Shown: positions 22,985-35,965, counted from the stretch's first letter. The stretch: 64,000 nucleotides of DNA from Tetrastigma voinierianum (GCA_016808115.1 JAEQBH010000028.1:124001-188000), one strand, 5' to 3'. Notes: a model not told the origin generated them from the sequence alone. Numbers and translations: made by a program.

Positions 22985-24385
22985 AAGAAATGAAATTATC
23001 AGAGAGAGAAATGAAATTCCAATACCCCCTTAAATTGACTTCATAATTGAAATAATTATAGAAAGAAAAATTGTAGAAATGCTAATGTTAAATAAGTTAA
23101 GTTTAGGAAGCATTATATGAATTATGTTTAAATTGTTTAGATATATAATATTAACAAAAAAAAAAAAATTCATGAAGAAAAAAAGAAGGTAAAGAATAAG
23201 ATCTAAATTTTATTTGGAATAAATAAAAATTAGTATTTTCATTTTTAAAGAAAGAACTATTATGTGGAGAGAATAAATTCTGAGTCTTGAAGTTCAGTCA
23301 TTTATTCAATTTCACTGTTACTTTAACATTTTCTTTTTAAATAAAAGACTGCAAAAAACAAACAAAAAAGAGAAAGATTCTAGGTTTTAGTGGGATTATT
23401 AATACTTTATTTTAAAATTTAGTTTTAGCCATGTTTTAAATATTTTTTCTATATTTTATCTTTGATTGTTAAACTAAACAGTAAGCTTGTGTAGTTATGC
23501 TTCTGGCCAATAGGAACATTAATGGATTTATTGGGATGTATTACATATGCATATAATTACTTTGTTCAGAAAAATGAGAATAAGAAACAGAAAATGAAAT
23601 TATTAAAAGACTTTGGGATTGATTTATGAAGAAACCCTCTTCATGATGAAACCCTAGCCGTGCTCCTCTCCTTTTCTCTTATCTTATTCTTTTGTAGTTC
23701 ATTTTCCTTAAAAAAGAAGGGGGTGGTTTTTTTGTTATTTTTGACATGAAATCACTCATTCGCATCTCCTTTATTTTATTTTCTTGTTTAATAAAGTGGT
23801 TCTTCTACAAAGATTTAAGTTTTATCTGCTTCTTTATGTTGCCTGCTTTATCATTGCTGATTATCGCTATCTGATCATGCTTTTTAAGATCATCTGGCAT
23901 ATAACACTGCTTATTCATTGCTTTGTCAGCAAATGCTTTTATTTTTATGGGGGCAATTTAAACAAGTAAAACAGATTTGATCGGTCAACATAATCGTCAA
24001 TATATTGAAGAGCTTAATGAAAGTTTGATACTCTACATAATTATAATTGGTCACATAAAATTCTATTTAAAAAATATTTTACCTTCAAGAAATGATTGGA
24101 AGTTTGATATATTGAGTGACATAATAATTAAGTGATTATATTACTAAATTAATTTATCAAATATTTATAAAATTTTTCTAATATGATGATTATGATAAAT
24201 AATTTAGGATATGTTTGGTTTCGCTTTAAAATTTGTTATCAAAACATATATACTATTTTTTGTTATTTTAATTTAATGATTTTTTTTTATACTCTTGTGT
24301 TTCTAAACAAGAACAAACTATAATCAAACGTGTTGTTTCAAAAAACCGAAGCAATTGTCCCATATATTCCCATCTTATCTAAAAA
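22985..24385. other. AT-rich intergenic stretch
   Basis: No coding region, element end or repeat array can be supported. Short open frames (for example 23,784-23,969) are low-complexity and lack family resemblance. Confidence 0.4.
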
Positions 24386-24389
24386 TGGA

Positions 24390-24891
24390 AAAATGTTTGT
24401 AAGTTGTCATGCTTCCATGCGGAGTAAATGGGTCTGGAAGTGTGTAGAAGACTTGAAGTAGGAAATCTAACATGGTACTCGTTTGTTTTTCGCATCATTC
24501 CCACGTCATGTCCTTGTGGACTGAAAAAGCAGAAGGCCAGAAGAAAAGTATCTAGTTTGACCTTGTACAGTGAACAGCCCTCACACAATCCGTATATGTC
24601 TATCCATAATAGCCAATACGCACTCCCTGACGGTCTTCAACACTCGCTTCATTTTTCAATAGTAGTCTCTCCAGAACTTTCTAATGAACTCTTCATTCTA
24701 AACCAGCATTGACCATATATAATATACCCAAAGCCTCCATCTTCGCTCTTTACGTTCCTCCTAGCTGCCCCAACACTATATATATATATATATCTACGCA
24801 GCAATTGTCAATCCTCACATCTTCTCATATTCTTTCTTCAAATTCAGTGCTCTTCACGTTTGTTAGTTCTCACTAAAATCCTTGTGTTACC
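24390..24891 (+). promoter_or_regulatory. Promoter block of CML copy 3
   Basis: It carries the shared promoter: attcccacgtcatgtccttg near 24,497, agaagaaaagtat near 24,540, a W-box-like tttgaccttg near 24,556, a TATA region atatatatatatatctacgc near 24,780 and the caatcctcacatcttctc leader. Relative to copies 2 and 6 about 25 bp around the ACGT motif are changed. Confidence 0.6.
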
Positions 24892-25302
24892 ATGATTAAC
24901 TACAATAATGCTTATGAACGCATTCTCAAGCGCTTCGATGAAGACGGTGATGGGAAACCTTCCCACCTGAGCTCCGCCGCTTTCCTGCATCCATAGAGAG
25001 CAAATGTCATGGAAGAGCGTGGAGTTGGATGGAGAGTCGATGGACTACACATGGTTGTTGGGGTTGAGGAATTTGTGGGGTGGATGGAGAGAGAGATCAG
25101 AGGGGATGAAGAGAGAAAGATTGAGGAGCTGAGAGAGGCTTTTATAGATGTGGCGTATGGAAGTGGAGTGAATGTATAACCCAAAGAGCTCAAGAGATGC
25201 CATAGACTGGGAGTCACTGGTTTATCACATATGACGGAGAATTTGATGTAAACGGATGGGGTTCTCGAAGCCTTTGATGAGTTCAAGCTCATGATGCTTT
25301 AA
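24892..25302 (+). pseudogene. CML copy 3, EF-hand gene, broken
   Basis: The frame from ATG 24,892 runs 34 codons to a stop at 24,994-24,996. It includes the first helix (NAYERILKRF) and a nearly complete first EF loop (DEDGDGKPSHLS, distal residues lost by frameshift). Downstream fragments match EF-hand 2 (gttgaggaatttgtggggtgg), the linker helix (gaggagctgagagaggctttta) and the C-terminal atgatgctttaa. The truncated frame would give one EF-hand at most. Confidence 0.8.
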
Positions 25303-26400
25303 GAAAATATTTGTTTTATTTAATTTGAATGTTGTATTCATTAATGATGATTTGTATAGTACATAACATTTCTGTATAAATGTTCGATATATACCTAGTG
25401 TGTAAAAGTGCTAGGTGATTTCCTAAGAAGACCACTATGATTTCAATGAATATTGGCTTCATTTATCAATTCTCTTCCCATCTTTCATTTTATTCTGTGG
25501 TGTTTTCTACTTGGTAAAATAACGTTTGATCGACCTCTCATTTGGATTGCCAAGTGAATTGTACATTCAGATAGTAAAGTCAAAACGCTATCCATTTTAC
25601 GAGGGCTTTGACCATTAATGGTAGAGTGAAATCCACTTCAAAGCCCAACAACTTCCCACTTTCTTCCTCCTCGCCCGTCCCTTTCAAACAGGCACTCCCC
25701 CTCTCTAATGCCCCCTACATATTTAAAAAAAAATTCATATAATCAAAATATCTCAAAATTTTAGATATTTTTAAATTTCTTAATCTTTATAATCTTATAT
25801 AATAGATATAAACAAATAAAATAAGTTTAATAAACATATAAAATTAATTTATTAAGTTTAAGCCTATTATTTATTTTCCTTTAAATTTTCTTTTCTTTCA
25901 CTTATTCTCTTTATTTTTCTTTTTATTTTATTTTTTCACTACTCTTCAAATTCCAAACATAACCACAAGAGTCTATTTTGTTAAGGCCAACTGGTTCTGT
26001 GTTATGGAAGAATAAAGAGATTAAGGAGAATACCAATAACACATTTAGTTCTTTTTTTTGTTATGAAAAATACGTAGAACATATAAAACACTAAAATCAA
26101 ATAACAATGCGTAAATGCAAATAATACAAAAATGTTCTCTGTGTTATCAAATACTGTTTTCAATATTAGTTTTCAAAAAACAAAACCAAACACTCTTCAT
26201 TCATATCACTCTCAAAATCAAATAGTTAATTTAAAGATGCATAAATTTTTAACAAATTTTAATATTTCTTTTATATTTGTCATCATGAAATTAAACTCAA
26301 AAAATAATTATTGGGATAATATTTGAAAAGAATATAAGTTTATAAAATTTTAAATACTCCTTAATTTAAACTATTATTGGAAAAAAGTTGAAAATAATAT
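25303..26400. repeat. 3' flank of CML copy 3, duplicated DNA
   Basis: It starts with the family's 3' UTR-like block (tctgtataaatgttcgatat, gtgctaggtgatttcc). It continues with ataacgtttgatcgacc (also after copy 6) and the ttcaaagcccaacaacttcc segment (also at 7,975 and 43,505). The part 25,700-26,080 is repeated at 29,615-30,060. No gene is seen. Confidence 0.65.
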
Positions 26401-26401
26401 T

Positions 26402-29400
26402 TGTTGTGGTATGTGACTCATAATGAGAGTAAAAGGCAGACAAATGCTGGAGCAGAACGAGAAAGGGACAAGCCCCTCCATGTTCCTATACATGCATGTT
26501 TCTCCCATGTTCCTATTATGTTTGTGATTTTGTCGTATTAAGGGTTATTGTAAATACTTTACTATATAACCCTATTTGAATATAGTGAAAGTTTGAGCCG
26601 TCGTTCTCGTGGATGTATGTATTAGAGTATATTTAAGATTCCTTTTATAGTATTAGAGTATACTTAGGATTACTTTTATTGTCTCTATGCTTTTACCTTT
26701 TTGCCCTTGTATTAGTATATTTATATACCCCAACTCTCTTAATAATAATCAAGTCTCTTTCATAATATGGTATCATAGCCATAAGCTTAACAGCAAAAAC
26801 CCTAGCTGCCGCTGGGGCCGCCGCAGCCGCTAATGATCCAACTTTTTTGTTAGTCCTTATCCTTTTAATAGCCTGACTTAATCTTCTTCTTCCACTATTG
26901 TCACGTGCCTCCTCATCAGTCCGACGCCTCAATACATTGATTCGCCTCAAAACTTAGTCGTTCTCAACGTTAATACTCAGGCGCTGCTCAAGCTCACAAC
27001 CATGAATTACTCTATTCGCTATCACAACTAAGATCTCTGGCCTGGGTGCTACTTACTCGTTATTAGTCGATGGTTCAAAGTCGTGTCCTCCGACGACGAT
27101 AACTCTACTCGATGTTGCTTCTCCCTCCCCAAATCAGAATTATAATCTTTGGCTTCGACAAGATCAATTGCTTCTTAATGCAATTATTGGATCCACTCCC
27201 ACGCTCGTACAGTTTCTCTCCACCTCAACCACATCTCAAGTTGGGTGGACCACCCTCAAGAAGACATATGCTCCCGCTCTTCCGCTTACCGACCATGGTC
27301 CATCACCGCATCCGCAGATCTCAAGAAGGTAATTTCGAACCATTACGTATCACATGGAAGATTTCAAACACCACGACTCTCTCAGCCTCATGAATGTCCC
27401 TATCGACTTTGATGCATTTTCACCGTGTTCAACTGATTCAACCCGAATTCCACTGATCTTATCTCATGCTTTCCAAGTTCGAGAGACTCTAATTATGTAC
27501 GAGGAATTGTTTAAGCACCTCCTAAATTACAATGCCTAACTCCAACATTTGATTCCTCTAGGTCTGCCTGCCTCCATTCCGATGACTACCATGGTTACTT
27601 TGCCTGGTTCCCTGTCCCATTGTTTATGGCACAACCGTGGCGGTAAGAACCATTATCAGTCTCAACAGTCATGGGCCCTACTTGACACCCAGCTCGGGCA
27701 TTATCGACCAACTCCACCGCCGTAGCCTCCTGCACAATCACCACCTCAGCATTGTGTGGACTGTGGTATCTCCCGATCACTCCGCCTAAGAACGCAGCTC
27801 ACCTCGACACTCGCCCCTTCTCGCCCACTCCCGCCTCAGTGCTCCACCGCACCTATGCCAACACCAATCCATCCCTCTACTCTGGTACTCCTTGACTGGG
27901 TTGTTGATTCAGCCTCACCATGTGACTGAATCTGCCGCCTCTGTGACCTTCACAAAGGTCAGCACCGCTCCGACAAAGGTGATTATTGGTGATGACTCAG
28001 TTTCATTGATTTGCCAAAATCGCCCTCATTCCTTTCCTCCCTACACCTTTATTTTTCTAATGTTCTACATGTGCCTGCCATGTCTACAATCTATTTCTGC
28101 CTCCCTTGTGCCAATAACCCTATTAATGTCCTATTCTTTGACTCTTTCTTTCAGGTGCAAGATCATCACACGGGGATCGCCCTGGTTCTCAAGCAACTTA
28201 GAGACGGTGTCTATTATTGACCAAAGCCCCCCTTTAGTCTTCAACCCTAGCTTTGGCATCCTCACTGGCTTCTCCTCATTGCTTATCTCTATGGCACAAT
28301 GGTCTCGTCATCCATCCTGCCAATTTTTCGAAAATTTCTTAGAGTTTTAAGTATTTCTTTTCCCAAATAACATTTATGTTCCTTCTTTTATAACTCCTGC
28401 AATATTAATAAAAGCCACAAGTTGCCTTTTGCTAAATCAAGCATCAGCTCTTCCTCTCCACTTGAAGTCATCTTTTCTAATGTGTGGACCTCAATCCTTG
28501 CCTCTTCTGATGGTTTTCATTACTACGCTATTTTTTTCTTACCATTTCACAAAGTATATATGGTTTTATCCATTACGTCGTAAATCATATATTCATTAAA
28601 CCTTTGTTGCCTTTAAGCAACTTGTTGGAAATTATTTCATCACCACCATTAAAACACTTTACATTGATAATGGGGGTGAATTCCTAGCTCTTTGGTCCTT
28701 CCTTGTGACCCATGGTATAACCCATCCCACTACATATGCCCACACTCCTGAACATAATGGGTATTCTGAATGTCGATATCAGCATATTGTCGAAACAGGT
28801 CTCATTCTCCTACATCAGGCCTAAAGTTGCTCTTTCTCTTGGTTCCTCATTTGAAAAGTTATTCCACAAAGTTCCTGATCCATTAAAATTCGGTCTTTGT
28901 TGTTTATTATGTTCTTTCTTGTCGTCCCTACTTTTCCACAAATCTCGACCCTTAAATCTAGTTCAAGCTTGTCTTTCTACTACTCCCTTACTCAAAGTGC
29001 CTTCCTTTGTTTTGACCCCACTCTCAAAAAAGTCTTCGTGTCCCGTCATGTCAAGTTTGTGGAGAATGCTTTCCCGTTCTCTTCCCTTCACACCCCAGCA
29101 TTGCCGGTGGTAGACACGAACTCTACTCTCCTAGCTTCCTTGTTCACCTCAGGCGACCTTCCAGCACCGTCGAGCTCAACATACCTCCCGAGTAACTCCC
29201 CCATCACTCCGCCCGACCTACATGCCTGACCTTGCCCACACCTTTCCATTAGTCGTCTCCCTCTATTAGCCTGTTTGGGTCCGGCACCCTTCCCCTCCTT
29301 ACCTAGCCATACTCCCGACCCCTTACCCATCCCCCCCATTCAACCATCATCCCTTGAAAACCTTATCTAAAAGTGCCATCATCAAACCCAACCCGAAATA

Positions 29401-29615
29401 TGGTCTCACCACCATCTTTCCACCTATCTCTGAACCCTACACTATCGCCCGAGCTCTCCATGATCCGAAGTGGGTTCGAGGGTGAGCTCCAAAGTGGGTT
29501 CGGACCACGCAGGACAAGTATGATGCTCTCATCCGGAATGGCACTTGGTCTCTCGTTTCCTCGAATATAGTGGACAACAAATGAGATTTTCGCATCAAAC
29601 AAAATCAAAATATTT
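26402..29615 (+). mobile_element. Truncated Copia-type relic
   Basis: A 5' LTR (26,402-26,762) starts TGTTGTGG, has a TATA-like tatttatataccc near 26,715, and is followed by tggtatcatagcc at 26,768, one mismatch from the usual initiator-tRNA primer site. Frames downstream give Copia pieces: ILFFDSFFQVQDHHTG-like and LRDGVYY near 28,130-28,220 (protease to integrase region), integrase-like LIRNGTWSLV near 29,525 and others. All are broken by stops. No RT core, RNase H or 3' LTR is visible, so the 3' half is missing. Confidence 0.65.
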
Positions 29616-30060
29616 TATGCCCCCTCTCCAATGACCCTATACTCCCGTTTCCAAATCTATGGCTCCGTTTGAAAATGATTTTTTATTTTTTATTTATTTA
29701 TTTTATTTTTATGTTTGGTTTTACGGTAAAAAATATAAAAATAAATAAATAAAATCAAAATATCTCAAAATTTTACATATTTTTAAATTTCTTAATCCTT
29801 ATAATCTTATATAATAAATATAATAAGCAAATAAAATGAGTTTAATAAACATATAAAATTAATTTAGTAAGTTTAAGACTATTATTTATTTTTCTTCGAA
29901 TTTTCCTTTCTTCCACTTATCCTTTCTATTTTTCTTTTTATTTTCTTTCTTTATTACTTTTCAAATTCCGAACAAAGCCACAAGAGTATGTTTTGTTATA
30001 GTTTTTGAAAGTTGTTTTGTGTTTTGGGAAGAATAAGGAGATGAAGGAGAATACGAAGAA
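29616..30060. repeat. Second copy of CML 3' flank DNA
   Basis: It repeats 25,700-26,080 almost base for base (tcaaaatatctcaaaatttta, ttaataaacatataaaatta, gttttgttatagttttt-like end). Its place right of the Copia relic means the flank was duplicated or the region rearranged around the Copia insertion. Confidence 0.7.
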
Positions 30061-30569
30061 TGTTAGATTAATTTATTAATTATAGACTAAGCATAATCAT
30101 ATTACAATTTTAATTATATAATTGTGCATATTAATTATATATACTTATGAGATTGTTTAATATTAACTAGTTATGAGTCCACGGTTTCTATCTTCTCATT
30201 TTGCTTTGCAGTTCTTATTATCAAGTTCAATTTGCTCCTTATGCTCTCTATATATATAAGTAAATAGAGCTCTAGAATTCAACAAGAGTTTGATAGAACA
30301 CGCTTTGGGGAGAAGGAAAGAATCATTTTCAACCCTACCTTTTATTTGATCTCATCCTCAAGTAGATTTCATGGCATAAATGACGCCTAATAATTTCATA
30401 TCCATGTCAGGTATGTTTATTACACACTATGAATAGACATGTTCGTTGTTTCAATGAAGTTATTATTTTGTAATGTATTTATTGGGCCTTTTGATTGTTG
30501 ATCAATTATTTTTGGGCTCAACAAATACCCTTGATTATACAAAATAATTTAGCAATTGATATCATAACC
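30061..30569 (+). mobile_element. Lone Copia-type LTR with primer-site remnant
   Basis: The LTR runs 30,061-30,554 (TGTTAGATT to ttagCA) and has a TATA box (ctctatatatataagta near 30,247). The degenerate primer site ttgatatcataacc follows at 30,556-30,569. No partner LTR lies downstream, so only the 5' end of the element remains. Confidence 0.55.
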
Positions 30570-31230
30570 AATTTTTATTGACATTGAAGCTATCTAATTT
30601 TTTTTTCTATATTCTGGATTTTGTTCGTTTTCATTGCCAATTTCGAAACCATGAGAATCTGTGCATGTTTGATTTTCCAGAAGATCATTCTTAAAAAAAA
30701 ATATGATTTATTTGATTGACATCAATGGAAATCGCGATTTAAGAAAAAAAAAGATGTATTTTCTTTCTTTTTCATGATTCACGAGAACAACAAATAAACA
30801 AAAAGTCTTTTTCATTGCAATTACGATTCCCGAGAACCAAAGAGATGTCAATTTTTCAACATGGAATTCTTTAATTCATTCTTCTTTAATCCGTGACCAT
30901 TTTTTCTCTAGTTAATTCTTCAATTATTAAATAACAAGAACTATGGAATGAATATTTTAATAAAAAAATGGTGGTAGGAGAAGCACAAGGTCCACCCATT
31001 CATTCACCTTCAGTTCTTTTTTTATTTTATTATTATTTAAAAATAATAATAATAAATAAAAGGTTTATGGGTATTATTCATATTTTTCTCCAATTCTGAT
31101 TGTTATTAATTTCATGTTTTCCTTTTATCCAATTTTGCAATCTTTTCACTAATTTTTACATATTGGTTTAACAACTTATGTCAGTGCTATTTGTGATTAT
31201 TTATAGCATCATATTGTGAAAAAAGATTGA
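30570..31230. other. AT-rich stretch, possibly leader of the lost Copia element
   Basis: No coding frame or repeat structure can be supported. The sequence is T-rich with short poly(A) runs. Confidence 0.35.
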
Positions 31231-31782
31231 ATGCTTATTTTGCACTTAGTAAAATTAATAAGTATCAAATGCCCTATGAACTTACCTCATGAGTTTGAGC
31301 ATTATGATATTCTTGGAATTGATGTTGCAATTGTTATTTCTCTCGTCTTTCGCATCAATTTTGCTAAGATCCATACGGATAGTGAAGTTGTCCTATCGAT
31401 GACTTGGTTATTTGGTAGGATTCTTAGTTTGTTGAAGAGACTTCACTAAGTGTCATGAACCACACAATTTTACTACCCTATCGGTGGGAAATTGACGCAT
31501 TTGGTTGAGACAGCTAATGAATTGATTTTACCTATGTATGAGTCTTTTAATATTCAATAAACTCTAGCATTTGATGACCACTTTTATGAGTCATTTGATA
31601 AGCCGAAGAATGAAGCAATTTACTTGTCGAATCCAAAGGAGAAAGTCTGGATTTGGCATGTCTTGGTCGGCAAAGCGAGTCGTGGTCGGTGGACAAGGGT
31701 AAGAGCCATCGATAAATTTATGGAGGTCGTAGTCGATGAGGATAGCTTCAATCTGAAGCTTCCAAGAGATGTAGTTTGTTGA
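31231..31782 (+). pseudogene. Unidentified decayed coding relic
   Basis: One frame stays open for about 184 codons apart from stops near 31,447-31,456 and at 31,558. It has non-repetitive, codon-like content with segments such as HEFEHYDILGIDVAIV, GKLTHLVETANELILPMYES and KEKVWIWHVLVGKASRGRW, ending before tga at about 31,780. I do not recognise the family. It might be part of a gene fragment captured by an element, as it lies between an LTR remnant and a LINE fragment. Confidence 0.35.
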
Positions 31783-31889
31783 TGTGAGTTTGACTAGGCA
31801 TATTTGTACACTAGAATCAATCTAAATCTAAATATTATATATTTATAATTATAGGATTTAAATTAAGTTAGATTTAGAATATAATTCTC

Positions 31890-32115
31890 TAATACATGGT
31901 TGGCTAATGGTTGAGCTACAACACTTTCTACCCTTATAAGTGTTACAGGACATCAATGTTTTTGTTCTAAGAACATACATTGTAGCGAGGGATAGCTTTG
32001 TTTGGAGTTTATCTCCTTATGGTAGTTTTTTAGTTAAAGATGCATATGATGTTGCAAGTTCTTCGTGGGGTATTGTTAGTGTCAAAATTTAGAGTCAAAT
32101 TTGGCGAGTAAAGAT
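31890..32115 (+). mobile_element. LINE fragment (zf-RVT region)
   Basis: The frame reads VLQDIN, then IVARDSFVWSLSPYGSFLVKDAYDVA and IWR, the region between reverse transcriptase and RNase H of plant L1-type LINEs. It matches 47,110-47,300 in the larger LINE closely at the DNA level. It is truncated at both ends. Confidence 0.7.
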
Positions 32116-33454
32116 GCATATGTGTATATAACTAAATGATGAGGAGCCAAGTTTGAGGCCTCATAGCATATTGAAGTATAACTTAATGACTGTCATAAAA
32201 ATAAATAAATTTACCAAATAATGATGCTTCTAATTAAGCATTATTTTATGTCTAATCATAAGTTCAATAATGAAGTGTTTTTGAAAAGGCTAAGAAATGA
32301 AGTATCATATATTTTAGTTTTTGTGGTAATATGAGCTTAAATTATAAAAAGGACTCAAGATTGACTTTGAAAGTAGGTTGGCATTTCTAAATTAATTAGT
32401 TAATAATAATAATTTGATCCAAATTAATAGGTAAGTAATCCAAATCCATATCTAATTCATACATAACACAATTCAAACAAACAATGTATAATCCATCTGC
32501 TTAGCTTCGTTGGTTATAATGTTTAATGTTTAAAGATAGGACATGTAAAGGGCTTGGAGTGCCAAGGAGATGACAATTTACTATATCAGATTAAAATAAT
32601 TAACTTTTTTTAAAAAAAAAGCAAAACTATGTAAAGGTACTCAACCAAAATACCATCCAACAATATTATTGATATTTACTAAATTCGTAACTCAAAATGA
32701 TATGTTTTTATTATTTTAAATCAAAAGTCATAACTTGACTAGAAATAGAAATGATTCTCAATGATGTTTGAATATCTTTACTAAAATTGAGTACTGATTA
32801 ATCATCTTAAATTATTGAATTATTATATTAATTTACCAAACCCAATTACATATGTCAATCATGAGGAGATATCATAAATCTCCCAAAATAGTACAAAACC
32901 TTTTCACTTACCTTTCTTCTCTCAAAGATTTTCTTCACTTCCTAAACACATCACATGCTTCAAACTAGAGAGGGAAAAAGAAATACTTACTTAGGGTGGA
33001 TGTTTCTTCAAGCTTAAAATCCTCATTTTGAAATCCTAGCTCACCTATCATGTCCTTGAGAGAAAAATGAAGAAGGTTAGGATTGTGTAAGAAACTTTTG
33101 TTGTTTCTTTTTAGCAAAACATTTATATATTTTTTGTTAAGAGCCCCTTCCAACTTTGAAAATTTGCATTTTAGCCCTTCTTATTTTGAAAATTTTGTTT
33201 TTGTTCGTTTTTTTAATTTAGGGGTACTACAATATATATATATATATATATTTGAGGTTGTGTAAAACACATTTGACAATATGTAAAATATAAATATAAA
33301 ATTATGTGTTATATATTGATGCTTTGTTTGTTTTTTATGCTTGATTTCCTTCTGAAGTTTCAAACAAGTTCGATACCATTATGGGAGAGAGATTTGCAAA
33401 GAAGGGGTTACACTTCTTATACCTAAGAAATCAAATGTCTTGTTAGCTTTAGAA
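32116..33454. other. AT-rich intergenic stretch
   Basis: No gene is seen. A TA run lies at 33,231-33,252. Just before it, ttaggggtactaca resembles the reverse complement of a Gypsy LTR start (TGTAGTACCCC), which may be an unpaired LTR end on the minus strand; its other end was not found. Confidence 0.35.
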
Positions 33455-33459
33455 ATGGG

Positions 33460-33717
33460 TGATACAAATCATCACTTGGCAACTGCACTACCCATGAACT
33501 CCATCATGCAGCAGTCTCTCCCATGATCTCCTATAATGATCTAGCCATCCCACGATCTCCACCACACAATAATCTCTCCCATGATTTCCTATAATGATCC
33601 GGCTTTCCCACGTACACTCACCCATAATGGTAGTGGGTAGTTGTAACTCCCATAATTGTTTATTTGATATTTCAGTAATTGTTTCTTATTTGGAAAGCAA
33701 TTATAAATGGCCAGCCA
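33460..33717 (+). repeat. 5' LTR of element C, left part
   Basis: It starts TGATACAAATCATCACTTGG, like the 3' LTR (TGATACAGATCATCAC). It has an extra ~70-bp internal duplication of the tgatctcc(t)ataatgatc segment relative to the 3' LTR. It is interrupted after ggccagcca by the nested insert and resumes at 35,875. Confidence 0.85.
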
Positions 33718-35874
33718 TGTAGCGCACCGTCTTGGGTTTGACCCGAATGGCGGGTCTGAACCCGAGTCCGAGATGCTCTGATACCAACTGTGTCATGCTT
33801 CGATCCTCGCCGCCAGGCAAGAAGGGGTGCGAACCCGAATCGACTCTTTACTTTTTCAAACGCCAGGCCCAAGTCTTATAACTGAATCAAAATATCATAT
33901 CCAAAGGATACAAAATAAAACTACCACCATAGTGGTGTTTACAGTATCAATACATACAGTCCTGAGTCCCATTTACATATACATATACAAAAACTATACA
34001 TTTACATTTACATATTCAAAGTGCAGAACCTACATGTGGTGAACCCCTATTAGTGTGCTGGCCCAAAGAGGAATGCGGAAGATCATGACGGTCCTCCTAT
34101 ACCCACACTAATTAAACCCGTATGTTTTTTACGCTTAGTAGGAAACATGACTTATATATGTACACATGCATTGATACTGCATAATAAGCATATAACAATA
34201 ATATTGATTAGCAGATATCAGGATTTTTTTATGAATTCATATAACAAACTTATACACCTACTTGTACTTATAGCAGACTAATACTTATTGAGATCTCCCG
34301 TAGGACACATACTTGTACTTATCATAGAGTTATACTTATTCAGATCTCCCGTAGGACACATACTTGTACTTATCACAGACTTATACTTATTCAGATCTCC
34401 CGTAGGAGTTACAAAGCTTATACTTAGAAGAAGCACTGTGAGGTACTACGGAACTTATACTTATATAGAGGTACCCTAGGTACATTCAGAGCAGAATCCA
34501 TGTATTTTACTTTACCTTATTCGTTATCTCGCACTCTTATCATATAACCGTGGATTACCTGGGGATCAAGAATAAGAAATGAGTAGTACATAGCACAATA
34601 AGTACTCGAAGGTAAGGTACTAGATCGGAGGTGTCAGAGTTATCAAAGTAAGAGTGCCAAGACTGACAGAGAGGCCGTCAAGACTACCTCCGTATAAATC
34701 GGGCACACCCAGAGTGCCGGCACCAAACAGAGAGTACCGGGCAATTAAATGTGTCGGCACTGGCCGCAGAGTGCCGGGCCGCGACTAATCGAGTACCAAG
34801 TACTATACGCGCTCCGCCACTAATGTATGCCACAAGCCATTCAATATCTGGTCTTAGGGATTCCATTTGTCCAATAGACGAGTCCTCGGAGAAACAAAAA
34901 AATGAAATAGAACAAAACACAACAATTTTCTAAGCTATGAATAGTGGCTTCGCCGCGGCGAACCCGAGGTAGGCCAACCTTCCCTCTCTACTTGCAACTG
35001 GGGATCCTTCGAGGACCTGCTGCGCGATGGTCTCTTCACCGTTGCGAAGGAGCCCCAAAAATCCCAAATTTTGCTATTTTCAGCCATTTTTCCAAAACTC
35101 CAACTAACCATCCCAAACTAAACCAAAAGCATCTCCAAAAACAACTCTCAAATGGGTTCTAACCCAACCAAACTCAAACATAGAGATGAATTAGGGTTGT
35201 TCCAAACTCAAACTTAATCACTTGTAAGTTAGGTCAAATTCCTAACACCCAAACATGTATCCCAACATCATAAACCAAGAATCCCTACTCAAAGGGAGGA
35301 TTCCTATTCATCGTATGCAAACGAGGGTTTTACCAACCCAACTTTCAACAAATCTAGGGTTAGGAAGAATTCCTAACTAAACCCTAGAATCTATACCAAT
35401 CCCATATGAATCCATACAAATCATACTTTTCCATACTCAAAGTCACAAATACAAAATCCTAGTTCCATACCTTTCTTCTCTTCTTCCTCTTCTTCTTCTC
35501 TTCTCCTCTTCATGTTTGAACCACCAAAAATACCCAAATGAGAGACGAAAATTGTCCTTATTTGGTCTCATCTCATAAGGCCTTGTTTGGCCATCAAAAA
35601 TGCATTAATTGACTTAAGTTTCCTTTTGTTGCACTTTGGTCCTTCAACTCTCCTCTATTTGCACCACAAGTTATGCATATTTCAATTTGGCACATAATCT
35701 TATTACCTAATGACTTTTATGTCCCAATTTGACAAATTACAAATTTACCCTTGCTTATTTTCGGGTTTTTGAAATTTTCACGTTTTAAATTTAAATTGTG
35801 AAAATTTTAAATTATACCTACAAAATACCCATAAACATGCCCAAAACGACTAGGGTATATTTTGGGGTGTTACA
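33718..35874 (-). mobile_element. Minus-strand LTR element remnant nested in the 5' LTR of element C
   Basis: The insert is flanked by perfect AGCCA duplications (33,713-33,717 and 35,875-35,879). It holds about 57 bp of interior, then a reverse-complement primer site GCTCTGATACCA at 33,775-33,786, then a 2.09-kb LTR on the minus strand (33,789-35,874). Read on the minus strand the LTR starts TGTAACACCCCAAAATATAC and ends GCATGACACA. So the 5' LTR and primer site remain, while nearly all of the interior and the 3' LTR are deleted. An internal ~54-bp repeat lies at 34,285-34,410. Confidence 0.8.
34275..34415. repeat. ~54-bp tandem repeat, about 2.5 units
   Basis: Units carry agatctcccgtaggacacat and acttgtacttatca. 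They are nearly identical, so the expansion is younger than the LTR around it. The matching frame on + gives an 18-residue repeat by chance. Confidence 0.8.
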
Positions 35875-35965
35875 AGCCAAGTCAATAAAAGAAAGAGGAA
35901 AAAGAACTGATTACTTTTCTCTCTCCTTCTTCCCATTTTCTCTCCATTTTATTCTCACGTATCAG

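Noticed and set aside
27892..28350. 152-residue + frame taken as an independent gene
   Set aside because: It lies within the Copia relic, and the recognisable Copia segment is in another frame over the same DNA.
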